Translations under genes and position numbers: made by a program
Shown here: piece after piece, positions 55,330 to 64,000 of the stretch
Layout: each line of letters starts with the position of its first letter
Numbering within the stretch: position 1 is the stretch's first letter
Source of the DNA: Aphrophora alni
Lineage: Eukaryota > Arthropoda > Insecta > Hemiptera > Aphrophoridae
Direction of reading: 5' to 3'
Assembly: GCA_963513935.1 (NCBI GenBank)
Contig: OY740773.1
Span: forward strand, 104,703,291 to 104,767,290
DNA length: 64,000 nucleotides
The notes under the pieces: generated by a model
What the model was told of the DNA's origin: nothing
Databases searched by the model: none
The model's input: only the letters and a program-made list of their open reading frames with translations

Positions 55330-57890
55330 AGATACACGTTTTGACAACGCAATAATGATGTATTTATTTTATTTTTTTAATAATTTCCCCTCCCTATTCA
55401 TTAAATAATTCATTAAAATCAAATAAGAGAAAAATCACTTCCTATCACGAAGAAATTTGGTCTATTTCAGTCCTAAAAACATAGAACGGTTTCCCCAAAT
55501 ATAAAAGAAATTTAACAATAAAAAAAAGTTTACAGTTAGAATATGATAATAAATAAAAACAATTATTTCTAATTATTTACAAACAAAAACAAATTAAACA
55601 ATAAACTAGTAACTGTGATATATTATATTGATTTAACCTTAACCGGACCTCTATTATGAAAAAAAAAAAAAAAAAAAAATTTAAGTAAAGGGTAAAAGAG
55701 CAATGGGTTACAGCACCCTCCCTCCCTTCAGTTGACTGCTAATCCAACGAAATAAGTTCACCATTAATCAACGGCCTTCTGACGATTAGGGTTCGCTTTA
55801 AAAAACATTAGACAATGCTTCCTAAACCTAATGTATATATAATGTATTTATTTTGTTTTACTTTTTGTTTTTGTTTTCTTTTTGTTCAGTGTTATTAGTA
55901 CGTTTAAATGTATTGTGTGTGAATTATCTTTGTGATTATTCTTGTGATACTTTTGATTGTATTGTTTGTTTTGCGTGAATTATGTTTCTTCTTGTAATGC
56001 ATTTGATTGTATGGTTTATTTTGTGCGAATTATTTTTATGATACTTATTGTTTATTTTGTTTGAGTTATTTTCGTGATGCGTATTGTTTGTTTTGTGTGA
56101 GATATTTTTTTTTATATGTTCGTTTTATATGATTTTTTTTTGATATGTTTGATTGCATTGTTTTTTTTTGTGTGTGTGTGAATTATATTTGTGTTTCTTC
56201 TTATGATACCTTTGGTTGTATTGTAGGTTTTTTATTGGGGAATTATAAGTGAGAAAGTTTGCCCAATGTTTATTTTAATCATTCTTTCCCTCTAAATATA
56301 CTATTTTATTTTTATCTTGTGTGTTGTTCTTTTTAAGTCTATAATAATTTTACCTTCAATAATAATATCCATTTTCAAAACATTTCTATTCCAATTATAC
56401 AGTTCACCAGTTTATCTCGCAAAATGTAATCCTTATTTAATATTCTCGGTTGAAAAGATTCAGAACGTCTTCGAGAAATTAAATTTGTTTACTCAACCAA
56501 TCAAAGAACCTTGCCCCTTTCAAGCTAACTGACATGTACATTTAACTAAAGTTAAAGCACAGATTCCTACAATTTGCTTACATAGATATTCCTCAACTCA
56601 AGACGAGTCTAAAGCTTCCACAACAGACCTTCACCTTTTACAAGTATATCAGCTTCCTTTGTCAAACTTAAAGGTTAAAGCAAGTAGTTCAATTTAATGG
56701 CCTTTCCGTAATACTGTATGGGATGAGTTCAGTTTTTAATACAAATATAATTTTCGGTTTAATGTACGACTTTCAGTTATGATTACTTGTTTGTTTAATT
56801 AGTTAATTTATTATAAATATTTCTTTGATTTAAAATTAAGTTATGTTTTTACTTCCTCACATATGACTAGTGCAAGTAATCTGATGGGTAGAAAGTGTTT
56901 TGCTGGTATAACCTTTTTGAATAGTTTTGGAATTATATCGGCTATTTGTTATTTATACAACGATCTAGGGCGTAAGCACAAGAGCAGATTTAGGTATCCT
57001 GGCATTTACCCGACATTTTTGACGTTGATACGTCCTGGGATTTACAGAAAAACCGTAACGAAATCAGTTTTTTCGTTGCAGATTAAAAACTATTTTTACA
57101 TTCAAAATCTTGTGATACCACATGGTGATTAAGGAATCTAGTAGGGATTGGGATGCTACGATTAGGACGGTGTGAGACGCGCTGCCATTTTGTGATCGTT
57201 TCCCCGTCTCTGACAACTTTCACGTAGTATAACTTACGACTCGGTGAAGCTACGACGCTCGATGTAGTCTCAATCTATAGATCAGATAACAATCTATTGT
57301 ATAAAATATTAGTTTTAGTTCTTCTGGCGAAGTTGTCGATACGTTGAAAATAAACAAATTACAACACAGTGTCGGATTTTACTAGTGGAAAAGTCATGGA
57401 AAATACAACAGTCAAGGAATGCTTTTTAAATCCATAAAAGAGAGCAAAACGATAGAAAGACTCTGTGGTTTCTGCTACGCGCGTCAACGACGGCGACTGT
57501 ACATCTGTGGCGGCGGCGACCTTGTAATTAGTTAATGAAATCGCTTCTGCGTTAACGTCACATTGCATGGATATCGATTATGTACGATTACTTATCATGA
57601 AGAGACACTAGGCTGTAACTGAAGTGTGTTTCACATAAACGTTTGTCAAAAATCCGTTCGGCTTGAAAAGTAACGTCTACGGGGAACATTGTACACGTAT
57701 TTACGTTGTCTGTTTATATCTGTCACACGGACACACCCGTTTTTAAAATTATTAACTAAAAAAATTTTCAAATACGTGGATGGTTGAATGGGATTTTACG
57801 ATTTAAATATAATTTTGCTCAAGTGAAGCTTCTAAGAAAAAGAAACGTATTAGTCGCCCGTTTACAGAGATTCTGTTACAGGTATCTTTA
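55330..57890. other. AT-rich stretch, nothing firmly recognised
   Basis: Contains a 20-A run near 55660, a T/G-rich tract 55850-56230, a family A end at 56247-56270 (GTGAGAAAGTTTGCCCAATG), and open frames at 56317-56532, 56863-57132 (+) and 57568-57359 (-) without known domains. 57170-57560 is less AT-rich and has CpGs (for example GACGGCGACTG), but no promoter elements I would defend. Confidence 0.4.
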
Positions 57891-57894
57891 AAAA

Positions 57895-57919
57895 ACACAC
57901 ACACACACACACACACACT
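57895..57919. repeat. (CA)n microsatellite
   Basis: Twelve CA units. Confidence 0.95.
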
Positions 57920-58605
57920 CATGGGGCTGGCTTGTATAAGTACATAATATCACAAAATCGGTTCAAATATTTATTTCCCACTTAAAATATTTTACTTTTT
58001 CGTCATCATGTTATTTGTTGTTTAGTGAAATATAAAGAAATAATCAACAAAACACAAAATAAACCTTAACAAAAAGATCAATTTTAAAGAAATACGATTG
58101 ATGCTTATGATGGCAGAAACGAAACAAGTTCCGTAGTTAATTTTCACTTTATGATTGACAACTACCATACACACATGGTAACAACAACGTTAGAAAGTTT
58201 GTGTATTGTTTATGCAGCCTTTATTTACTAATGCTCTACTTATTTTACATTAGTGATGTAAATTTAAATTCTAATAAACTGTTTAAAACTGGCAATAAAA
58301 TGATTAACGGAAGTTTCTAAAAAAGAAAGAGAAAACTTTTGTTCTTGATGCAAAGGGAACTGTTGAAAGGAAACCTTTATAAATACGAGAAAGATATGCA
58401 ACTTCAAAGACTTCCCTGAGTAATTGTTACGTTCCAATTGAACAAACTTTACTTACAAAATATAACAAATTGAAACTTACGGTTGAATTATTTTTCACAA
58501 GAATGTGTTGTTAATAATAACTTCTGAGAGGAATTTATTTATTTTTGTTATTTAAAAGTGAAACTTTAGTGTCAACATCGCCTTTAAAAACAAAATATAG
58601 TAAAT
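57920..58605. other. AT-rich stretch with a family A end
   Basis: GTTAGAAAGTTTGTGTATTG at 58188-58207 is a family A remnant. Nothing else recognised. Confidence 0.4.
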
Positions 58606-58609
58606 AAAA

Positions 58610-60330
58610 ATTTAAAAAAAGGATGAAAAGAACATAAAATAAAGGCCCCTAGTTTTAGAATACTCTAGAAGCGGCAGAGTTGGAAAATAATTATTATAAA
58701 AAATGGAAGAACAGAACATAAAAAAGGCCTATAACTTTAGAAGAATAAAATACCGTCAGACTAGAAAAATGATTATTAGAAAAAATAAAAAAATAACATA
58801 AAATAAAGACTTCCTCTATCCATCGAATACTCTAATAGGATCAAAGTCGGACAATATTATAATAAAAAAAGATGAAAAGAACATAGAAAACGCCCATAAA
58901 AAAGAAAGAAAATAACATAAAATAAAGACACCCCCCCCTATAAAATATAGCCCCCCAGCTTTAGAATACTCTAATGGCATAAGAGTCGGAAAATATTATA
59001 ATAAAAAAAAATGAAAAGAACATAGAAAACGCCCATAAAAAAGAAAGAAAATAACATAAAATAAAGACACCCCCCCTATAAAATATAGCCCCCCAGCTTT
59101 AGAATACTCTAATGGCCTAAGAGTCGGAAAATATTATAATAAAAAAAAGATGAAAAGAACATAGAAAACGCCCATAAAAAAGAAAGAAAATAACATAAAA
59201 TAAAGACACCCCCCCTATAAAATATAGCCCCCCAGCTTTAGAATACTCTAATGGCCTAAGAGTCGGAAAATATTATAATAAAAAAAAGATGAAAAGAACA
59301 TAAAAAAGCCCATAAAAAGAAAGAAAATAACATAAAATAAAGACACCCCCCCCCTATAAAATATAGCCCCCCAGCTTTAGAATACTCTAATGGCCTAAGA
59401 GTCGGAAAATATTAATATAAAAAAAGATGAAAAGAACATAGAAAACGCCCATAAAAAAGAAAGAAAATAACATAAAATATAGCCCCCCCCCAGCTTCAGA
59501 ATAAACTAATAGCCTCAGAGTCGGAAAATATTATTATAAAAAAAAGGAAGAAAAGAACATAGAAAACGCCTAAAAAAAGAAAGAAAATAACATAAAATAA
59601 AGACCCCCCTATAAAATATAGCCCACCAGCTTTAGAATACTCTAATAGGATCAGAGTCGGAAAATAATTATTATAAAGAAAGAAAAAGGAAGAAAAGAAC
59701 ATAGAAAACGCCCATAAAAAAGAAAGAAAATAACATAAAATAAAGACACCCCCCCCCTATAAAACATAGCCCACCAGCTTTAGAATACTCTAATGGCCTA
59801 AGAGTCGGAAAATATTATTATAAAAAAAGAAAATAAAGGAAGAAAAGAACTTAGAAAACGCCCATAAAAAGAAAGAAAATAACATAAAATAAAGACCCCC
59901 CCCCCTATAAAACATAGCCCACCAGCTTTAGAATACTCTAATGGCCTAAGAGTCGGAAAATATTATTATAAAAAAAGAAAAGAACATAGAAAACGCTCAT
60001 AAAAAAGAAAGAAAATAACATAAAATAAAGACACCCCCTCGCCCCTAACCATCGAATAGTCTAATAGGATCAGAGCCGGAAAATAATTGTTATAAAAAGG
60101 AAGAAAACAACATAAAATAAAGACCCTAGATCTCTAATACTATAATAGCGACAGGTTCGGAGAGGATGATTATACAAATTAAGGACCCCCTGATCCTAAA
60201 ATATTCTATAGAGTCAGGGTCGGAAGAGAATAAAAGCTAGTCAAGAGGACATCATAAGAAAGGTCAGACATTAATATAACCTCTAACCCAAGAATCCAGC
60301 AGGCAGCCATCGAGGGGAAAAGGATATACA
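58610..60330 (+). repeat. 139-bp satellite derived from a family B repeat
   Basis: GAGTCGG recurs at 58983, 59121, 59260, 59399, 59518, 59654, 59802 and 59950: units mostly 136-148 bp, one of 119. The unit holds GAAAGAAAATAACATAAAAT, a 6-9 base C run, TAGAATACTCTAATGGCCTA and AGAGTCGGAAAATATTAT. Units at both ends are more diverged. The last part (60170-60330) loses periodicity and reads like ordinary family B: ATAGAGTCAGGGTCGG, then CCTCTAACCCAAGA, then CGAGGGG. A 68-codon minus frame here is compositional. Confidence 0.85.
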
Positions 60331-60334
60331 AATT

Positions 60335-61025
60335 AGCCCATCATAATCTAGCTTGATCAGAAAACGTTCCAAGCTTCCAAGTAGCGAACTGAAAATGTTC
60401 TATGAAAATTATTTTACTTCACAACTGCAAAGAGCATTCCGAAGTTAACCAAGTGATTTATAATTTGTTATTCCATGATGAATAGGATTAGTTTTTGAAT
60501 TTAAATTTATTCTTACATTTACATATTTCCCAACCTTACATTCTAGCTTGTTGGGACAGATAGAATACATTGTAACAGCTGGAGAGCGGGTTTACAGGTA
60601 TATTTTGACAATTTTTTTTCTGTTTTCTGTTATTGTTTTTTCATTAAACATTATTCCTCCATTGTAAATATGACGTAGTGTGTAGTTACTTTAAATTGTG
60701 GACGTCCTTTTAGCTAAGGCGTTATTTCGCCTCGGAGATGTTCATAAACCAGTAAAAAGATTGTTTGTTATTTTCGGAAATATTTTCTCGTCATAATAAT
60801 TTTATTTAAAACTCAAAACGTACGAACGTTAAAAAGGCTTCTTTTAAAATCTTGTGTAATTCTCTTTATACTAGAATAGAAAATTCGATATTGTAAAATT
60901 CAAAACTTTCCTTAAAAGTTCAACCATGGATTAGTATTGCAGCTTACAGTGATCATTGTAAATGTTGGAATTTAACAAATAATTACGTTTTCTAAAATTA
61001 CATTAATAATAAATAATTTCAACTT
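60335..61025. other. AT-rich stretch, nothing recognised
   Basis: No gene or repeat structure seen. Confidence 0.4.
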
Positions 61026-61029
61026 CTTC

Positions 61030-61770
61030 ACTAACGTGTAAAGTAACAACAGCCATCGTGGTACTCACCCAGCTTCACCATGCAATTCAATATAAGTCCC
61101 TCTAATTTTGCCTCCCCCTAATAATTTTAATAATTTTGGGTCCCCTAAAATTAACGCCCAAAAGTTAATTTCTTTAGGATTGTTGCAAATGTTAAATTTT
61201 ACTGGTAGATCAAGAGTTTGTTTAGAACCGTTGTTACACAAGTTTTCTCAACTTCTTCATTTTATTAACTTCGGTCCCTATCGGGCCTCGTACATTTGTA
61301 TACATTAAAATGTTTTTACTCGCTTCGCTTGAATCAGTATCTCGGTCCTAATAAGCCTCGAAGATGTCTGGGGACTTCACCTTGACTGATCACAATTTTT
61401 GAACGATTATCACATATTGGGGGGGGGGTTCAAGATTGAAATTACGTTTTTGACAATAACTTCGCAGTTTAAGAGGTCAAGTTGGTAACATTTCGTGCAG
61501 AATTGAAATCCGCAATTTTTTATGAAATTTAGCCTTTTTTAAGTTGAATAACACACGAGATATGAACAAAAATTGTTTTAAATGGCTGCCATTTTGACTT
61601 TTTTTTTAAATTCTGTTTTTTCTCAATTTTGATAGGAGTTCAATATAGTCCAATTTACCAAATTTCATGTTCCTATCTTAAATTTTATGACGTCTGTCGT
61701 GCTTACGTACAGAAGACAATGAGGGATGGCGTTTCAAATAAGTATTCAGTTTCCTGGAGATATGAAACGT
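61030..61770 (+). repeat. Dispersed repeat family C, most complete copy
   Basis: From CAGCCATCGTGGTACTCACC through TGGTAGATCAAGAGTTTGTT, ACTCGCTTCGCTTGAA, CATTTTTGACAATAACTTCG-like text, ACACGAGATATGAACAAAAA, AAATGGCTGCCATTTTGA, CAATATAGTCCAATTTACCA to CAGTTTCCTGGAGATATG. Partial copies: 2740-3370, 6940-8060 (split), 27920-28240 and 39985-40232. No terminal inverted repeats or coding frame seen. Type unknown. Confidence 0.65.
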
Positions 61771-61881
61771 AGACAACCTTCAAAAACAAAAAAAAAGATT
61801 AATTTTTCGATTACAGAACTGATCTTACTGAGTAAGAAAAACCATTAAAAAAAATTGTATAAATTAACATAAATTAACTTA

Positions 61882-61908
61882 GCCTAACCTAACCTAACAT
61901 AACCTAAC
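61882..61908. repeat. Short telomere-like run
   Basis: Five CCTAA-type pentamers with one CATAA variant, near the right side of family C. Confidence 0.8.
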
Positions 61909-61999
61909 CATTATTTTTTAATTCCAGAAATGCCTATTTATCAGTTAGAACATTAAAGTATTTAACTTTAAAATGTAGTTAAAGAAGTAGAACATTAAA

Positions 62000-62535
62000 G
62001 TTGACATCATTTCTTTAACTTTTCAAACGACATCTTCACAAGGACATTTTACAAATTGCATTAGAAGCATTTAAATTGAGTCTGTCTTTTAAAGTAAATT
62101 ATACAATTAGATAGCTATTGTTTTACGACGAGACATAAACCTGCTTCTACCTCTCTACGTTGTACTACTCCACTCCCTGCAACCCTATTACATTTATTAA
62201 CCTTCTCTTCTCGAAGGGTTACAAACTACATTTTTGTTAACATTTTCTCCGCCATACAATGTAACTACATTCTTGTTTTATTCGTTGCAACTGTCAAGGA
62301 TCCCACAACGTGTGACGTCATAAAGGATAAAAGATCCTGGCGATATTTAAGGACATAAAGGAAAGACAACCCGAACAATGTAACCACCTGTCTCGTTGTA
62401 TTTATGAGTGTACTTCGTCCTGAGTTAATAAAGTGTCCTAGCTTTAATATTAGTCTTTTCTTCTATAGGGTGATTAAAACATCTGTGTAGTTTGATTACA
62501 GTTAAGTACACCTTATTAAAAACAGCCTATTAATA
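62000..62535. other. Unrecognised stretch, possible LTR-like segment
   Basis: 62290-62470 contains GTGACGTCATAAAGGATAAA, ACAATGTAACCACCTGTC and GAGTTAATAAAGTGTCCTAG. A poly(A)-signal-like AATAAAG before a short tail is the kind of layout seen in LTRs. No TG...CA ends or target duplication could be defined, so this is only a possibility. Confidence 0.2.
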
Positions 62536-62541
62536 GTTTGA

Positions 62542-62892
62542 ATATGTCTATACGTGATCAAATCTAGGGATAACAGATTCCTCTCTGGAGATCGGCTTTC
62601 AAGTATTGAACCTATTTTTGAGGCAAGGAAAATGTGTGATGAAATGTCATCTGTTGAGGAGAGAAAGTTTCTAGAGAACATGTGTTGCCGTGTAGCGAGA
62701 AATACACAAGATGTTCAGGAACGATTCCAAACACAGCTTCGGGAGACCAAGGTGTCGCTTGGTAATGCAGTGCGGCAGTTAAATGAGAAATTCCAGGAAG
62801 CCTATTTCTTGGGTTGGCTGAACGCAGGTACTCAAATATCGCAGGTAAAACTCCAAAAGCATCGAAAAAGAGTGAATTTTCTGCCTGTATAG
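62542..62892 (+). CDS. Unrecognised helical reading frame, about 116 codons
   Basis: The open frame begins after a stop at 62539 and ends at 62892. No ATG lies near its start, so it may be an exon or a gene fragment. Residues such as EARKMCDEMSSVEERKFLEN, CRVARNTQDVQERFQTQLRE and VRQLNEKFQEAYFLGWLNAG are strongly helical with heptad-like spacing, and base composition is less AT-rich than the surroundings, as in real coding DNA. CAGGTACTC (62825) and CAGGTAAAA (62842) could serve as splice donors. I recognise no family. It could be a host exon or part of a transposon gag-like or accessory protein. Confidence 0.35.
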   Translation: MCLYVIKSRDNRFLSGDRLSSIEPIFEARKMCDEMSSVEERKFLENMCCRVARNTQDVQERFQTQLRETKVSLGNAVRQLNEKFQEAYFLGWLNAGTQISQVKLQKHRKRVNFLPV

Positions 62893-63002
62893 ATTCAATT
62901 ACCTGATCAATCTACTCCCTCCAAACTTGGTGCAACAATTCCTTGATTGTTTATTGTATATCCAAACACAGAACAGGCTAAATTGTGTTTTAACTGCATT
63001 GG

Positions 63003-63710
63003 GTCTCTCAAAAGTAAGTTAAAACTTTAATTGACTATAGTTTATTTATTTTTTAACACAGAACAAAATAAAGTACATACATTTCTTTGGAATTAAACTG
63101 TATTTTATTTTTAAAAAATAATAAAATTAAGAAACAATTCTTACTAGGGTTATAAAGACAGCTGTTCGAAGTGGCCGCCATTTTAAATGCTGTGCTATTC
63201 TTAACGTGTTAAAATTTATCTCAGCTACGTTTTGAATAATTGCTTCTTTCATCTCTTACAATTGGAGGTCTTACTGGCCTCTTGATGTCTCCAACGGACC
63301 CGGTGGTTTCAAACTTACCAACAAGCTTTTTATACACTACAGTGCGCACTGTCCGTCCCTCAAACCGTTGCGAGTACGAAACTTTCTTAACAGTCTGATA
63401 AACTCTGTTCACATTCATAATAACACTGAATCAATGCTGCATGTTTGTAAAGATAAATTCATGATGGAATAACACAAATCAATTAGTTGTAAACTACTAC
63501 AAGTTTACCACCTACTAGATTCCTGTGTTTGAAATTAGTCAACAATGAGAAAACTCGTTGCTATGGCAACAAATAAATAGAGATGAAAATAACAGCTGAT
63601 GTGTTAATAAATCCCAATTATATTGCCTGCAATAAAGAGTCTTTCTCGGGGATTGGAGAACAAATAACAAAACCAGAACTATTTAAAGTTTTAAATTACT
63701 TTTGAAAGAC
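63003..63710 (-). mobile_element. Internally deleted Tc1/mariner-type element, complete ends
   Basis: Terminal inverted repeats: CTCTCAAAAGTAAGTTAAAA at 63005 and its counterpart CTTTCAAAAGTAATTTAAAA read on minus from 63708, about 30 bp with few mismatches. The minus strand (63418-63221) encodes MNVNRVYQTVKKVSYSQRFE, RTVRTVVYKKLVGKFETTGS, VGDIKRPVRPPIVRDERS, then stops: the N-terminal helix-turn-helix of a Tc1/mariner-type transposase (VYKLVxKFExTGSVxDxxRxxRP). The whole catalytic domain is missing. The 708-bp size and the same deletion in the copy at 26962-27545 show that the deleted form itself was mobilised. Confidence 0.8.
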
Positions 63711-64000
63711 CAGATATATAAACAGATGCGTCCAACTGCTCTATATTTCGCTTTTTTTATTTCCTACAACCATTTTGTTTCCTGTCTAATTTTTCTATAA
63801 AAGAAACATTCACGTTTATGAATATTTTCAGATTCCTCCCATTAGACAAATCTTTCAGGAATACAACACATTTCAGGTTACGGTCCAGATTAGGTTTTGG
63901 GCGTTAGTCATGGTTACAGGTGTGACCACAGTTTCAGTTCCGGTCTAGTGCTTTTAACCTTGAACCAGAGAGATTAACCTTGAAAGTAAATGCAAGTGCA
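63711..64000. other. Unrecognised right edge
   Basis: No gene or repeat seen before the window ends. Confidence 0.4.

Noticed and set aside
56863..57132. 89-codon plus frame as a membrane protein
   Set aside because: Hydrophobic start could arise by chance in AT-rich DNA; no family pattern or flanking signals.
57359..57568. 69-codon minus frame in a CpG-richer stretch
   Set aside because: No recognisable domain; the GC rise alone is not sufficient evidence.

Overview
This window looks like AT-rich, repeat-dense, intergenic DNA from an arthropod, most likely an insect. The main clue is the large number of (TTAGG)n / (CCTAA)n pentamer arrays, the telomeric motif of most insect orders. Decayed insect-type non-LTR retrotransposons and Tc1/mariner elements point the same way. 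I cannot name the species. I found no intact, confidently identifiable host gene, no rRNA or tRNA gene, and nothing bacterial such as operons or CRISPR arrays. Almost every long open frame is a by-product of a tandem repeat or is a transposon relic.

Layout. 0-9 kb: a long palindromic foldback element, a 306-bp tandem duplication, degenerate minisatellites, a LINE C-terminal relic, a TTC/TCC microsatellite, and a foldback element with an 8-10 bp target duplication that carries a 330-bp telomere-like array and has split an older repeat. 9-17 kb: LINE 3' ends, a mariner transposase relic, two copies of a repeat associated with a hammerhead-like motif, a poly(A)-tailed retrocopy of an unidentified mRNA, and a decayed reverse-transcriptase domain on the minus strand. 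17-24 kb: a 24-31 bp minisatellite, a 146-bp satellite, and a 280-bp tandem repeat. 24-33 kb: the longest telomere-like array, internally deleted Tc1/mariner-type elements, MITEs, and a modular block in which telomere-like arrays alternate with a fixed spacer. 33-45 kb: a 13-bp minisatellite that is stop-free in three minus-strand frames, another LINE 3' end, a duplicated repeat pair, and a tandem pair in which only one copy holds a telomere-like array. 45.9-50.1 kb: a satellite of about 60 units of 70 bp with higher-order structure. 50-64 kb: two opposed transposase relics, a 410-bp CT tract, a 139-bp satellite apparently amplified from a LINE-tail-like repeat, one unrecognised helical reading frame, and a second copy of the internally deleted transposon.

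Four dispersed families recur, and I label them here only for reference. Family A carries the motif GAAAGTTTGTGCAATG. Family B is LINE-tail-like and carries AATCTAACCCAAGA. Family C carries GGCGGCCATTTT and CGAGCAAAGCGAGTGA. Family D carries CAGGTAAGAA and CTTACGTAAG. The strongest biology here is genome dynamics: telomere-like repeats travelling inside, or seeded into, other repeats, with paralogous empty sites in the same window, plus possible hammerhead-ribozyme remnants. All family names come from reading motifs by eye; no database search was possible.
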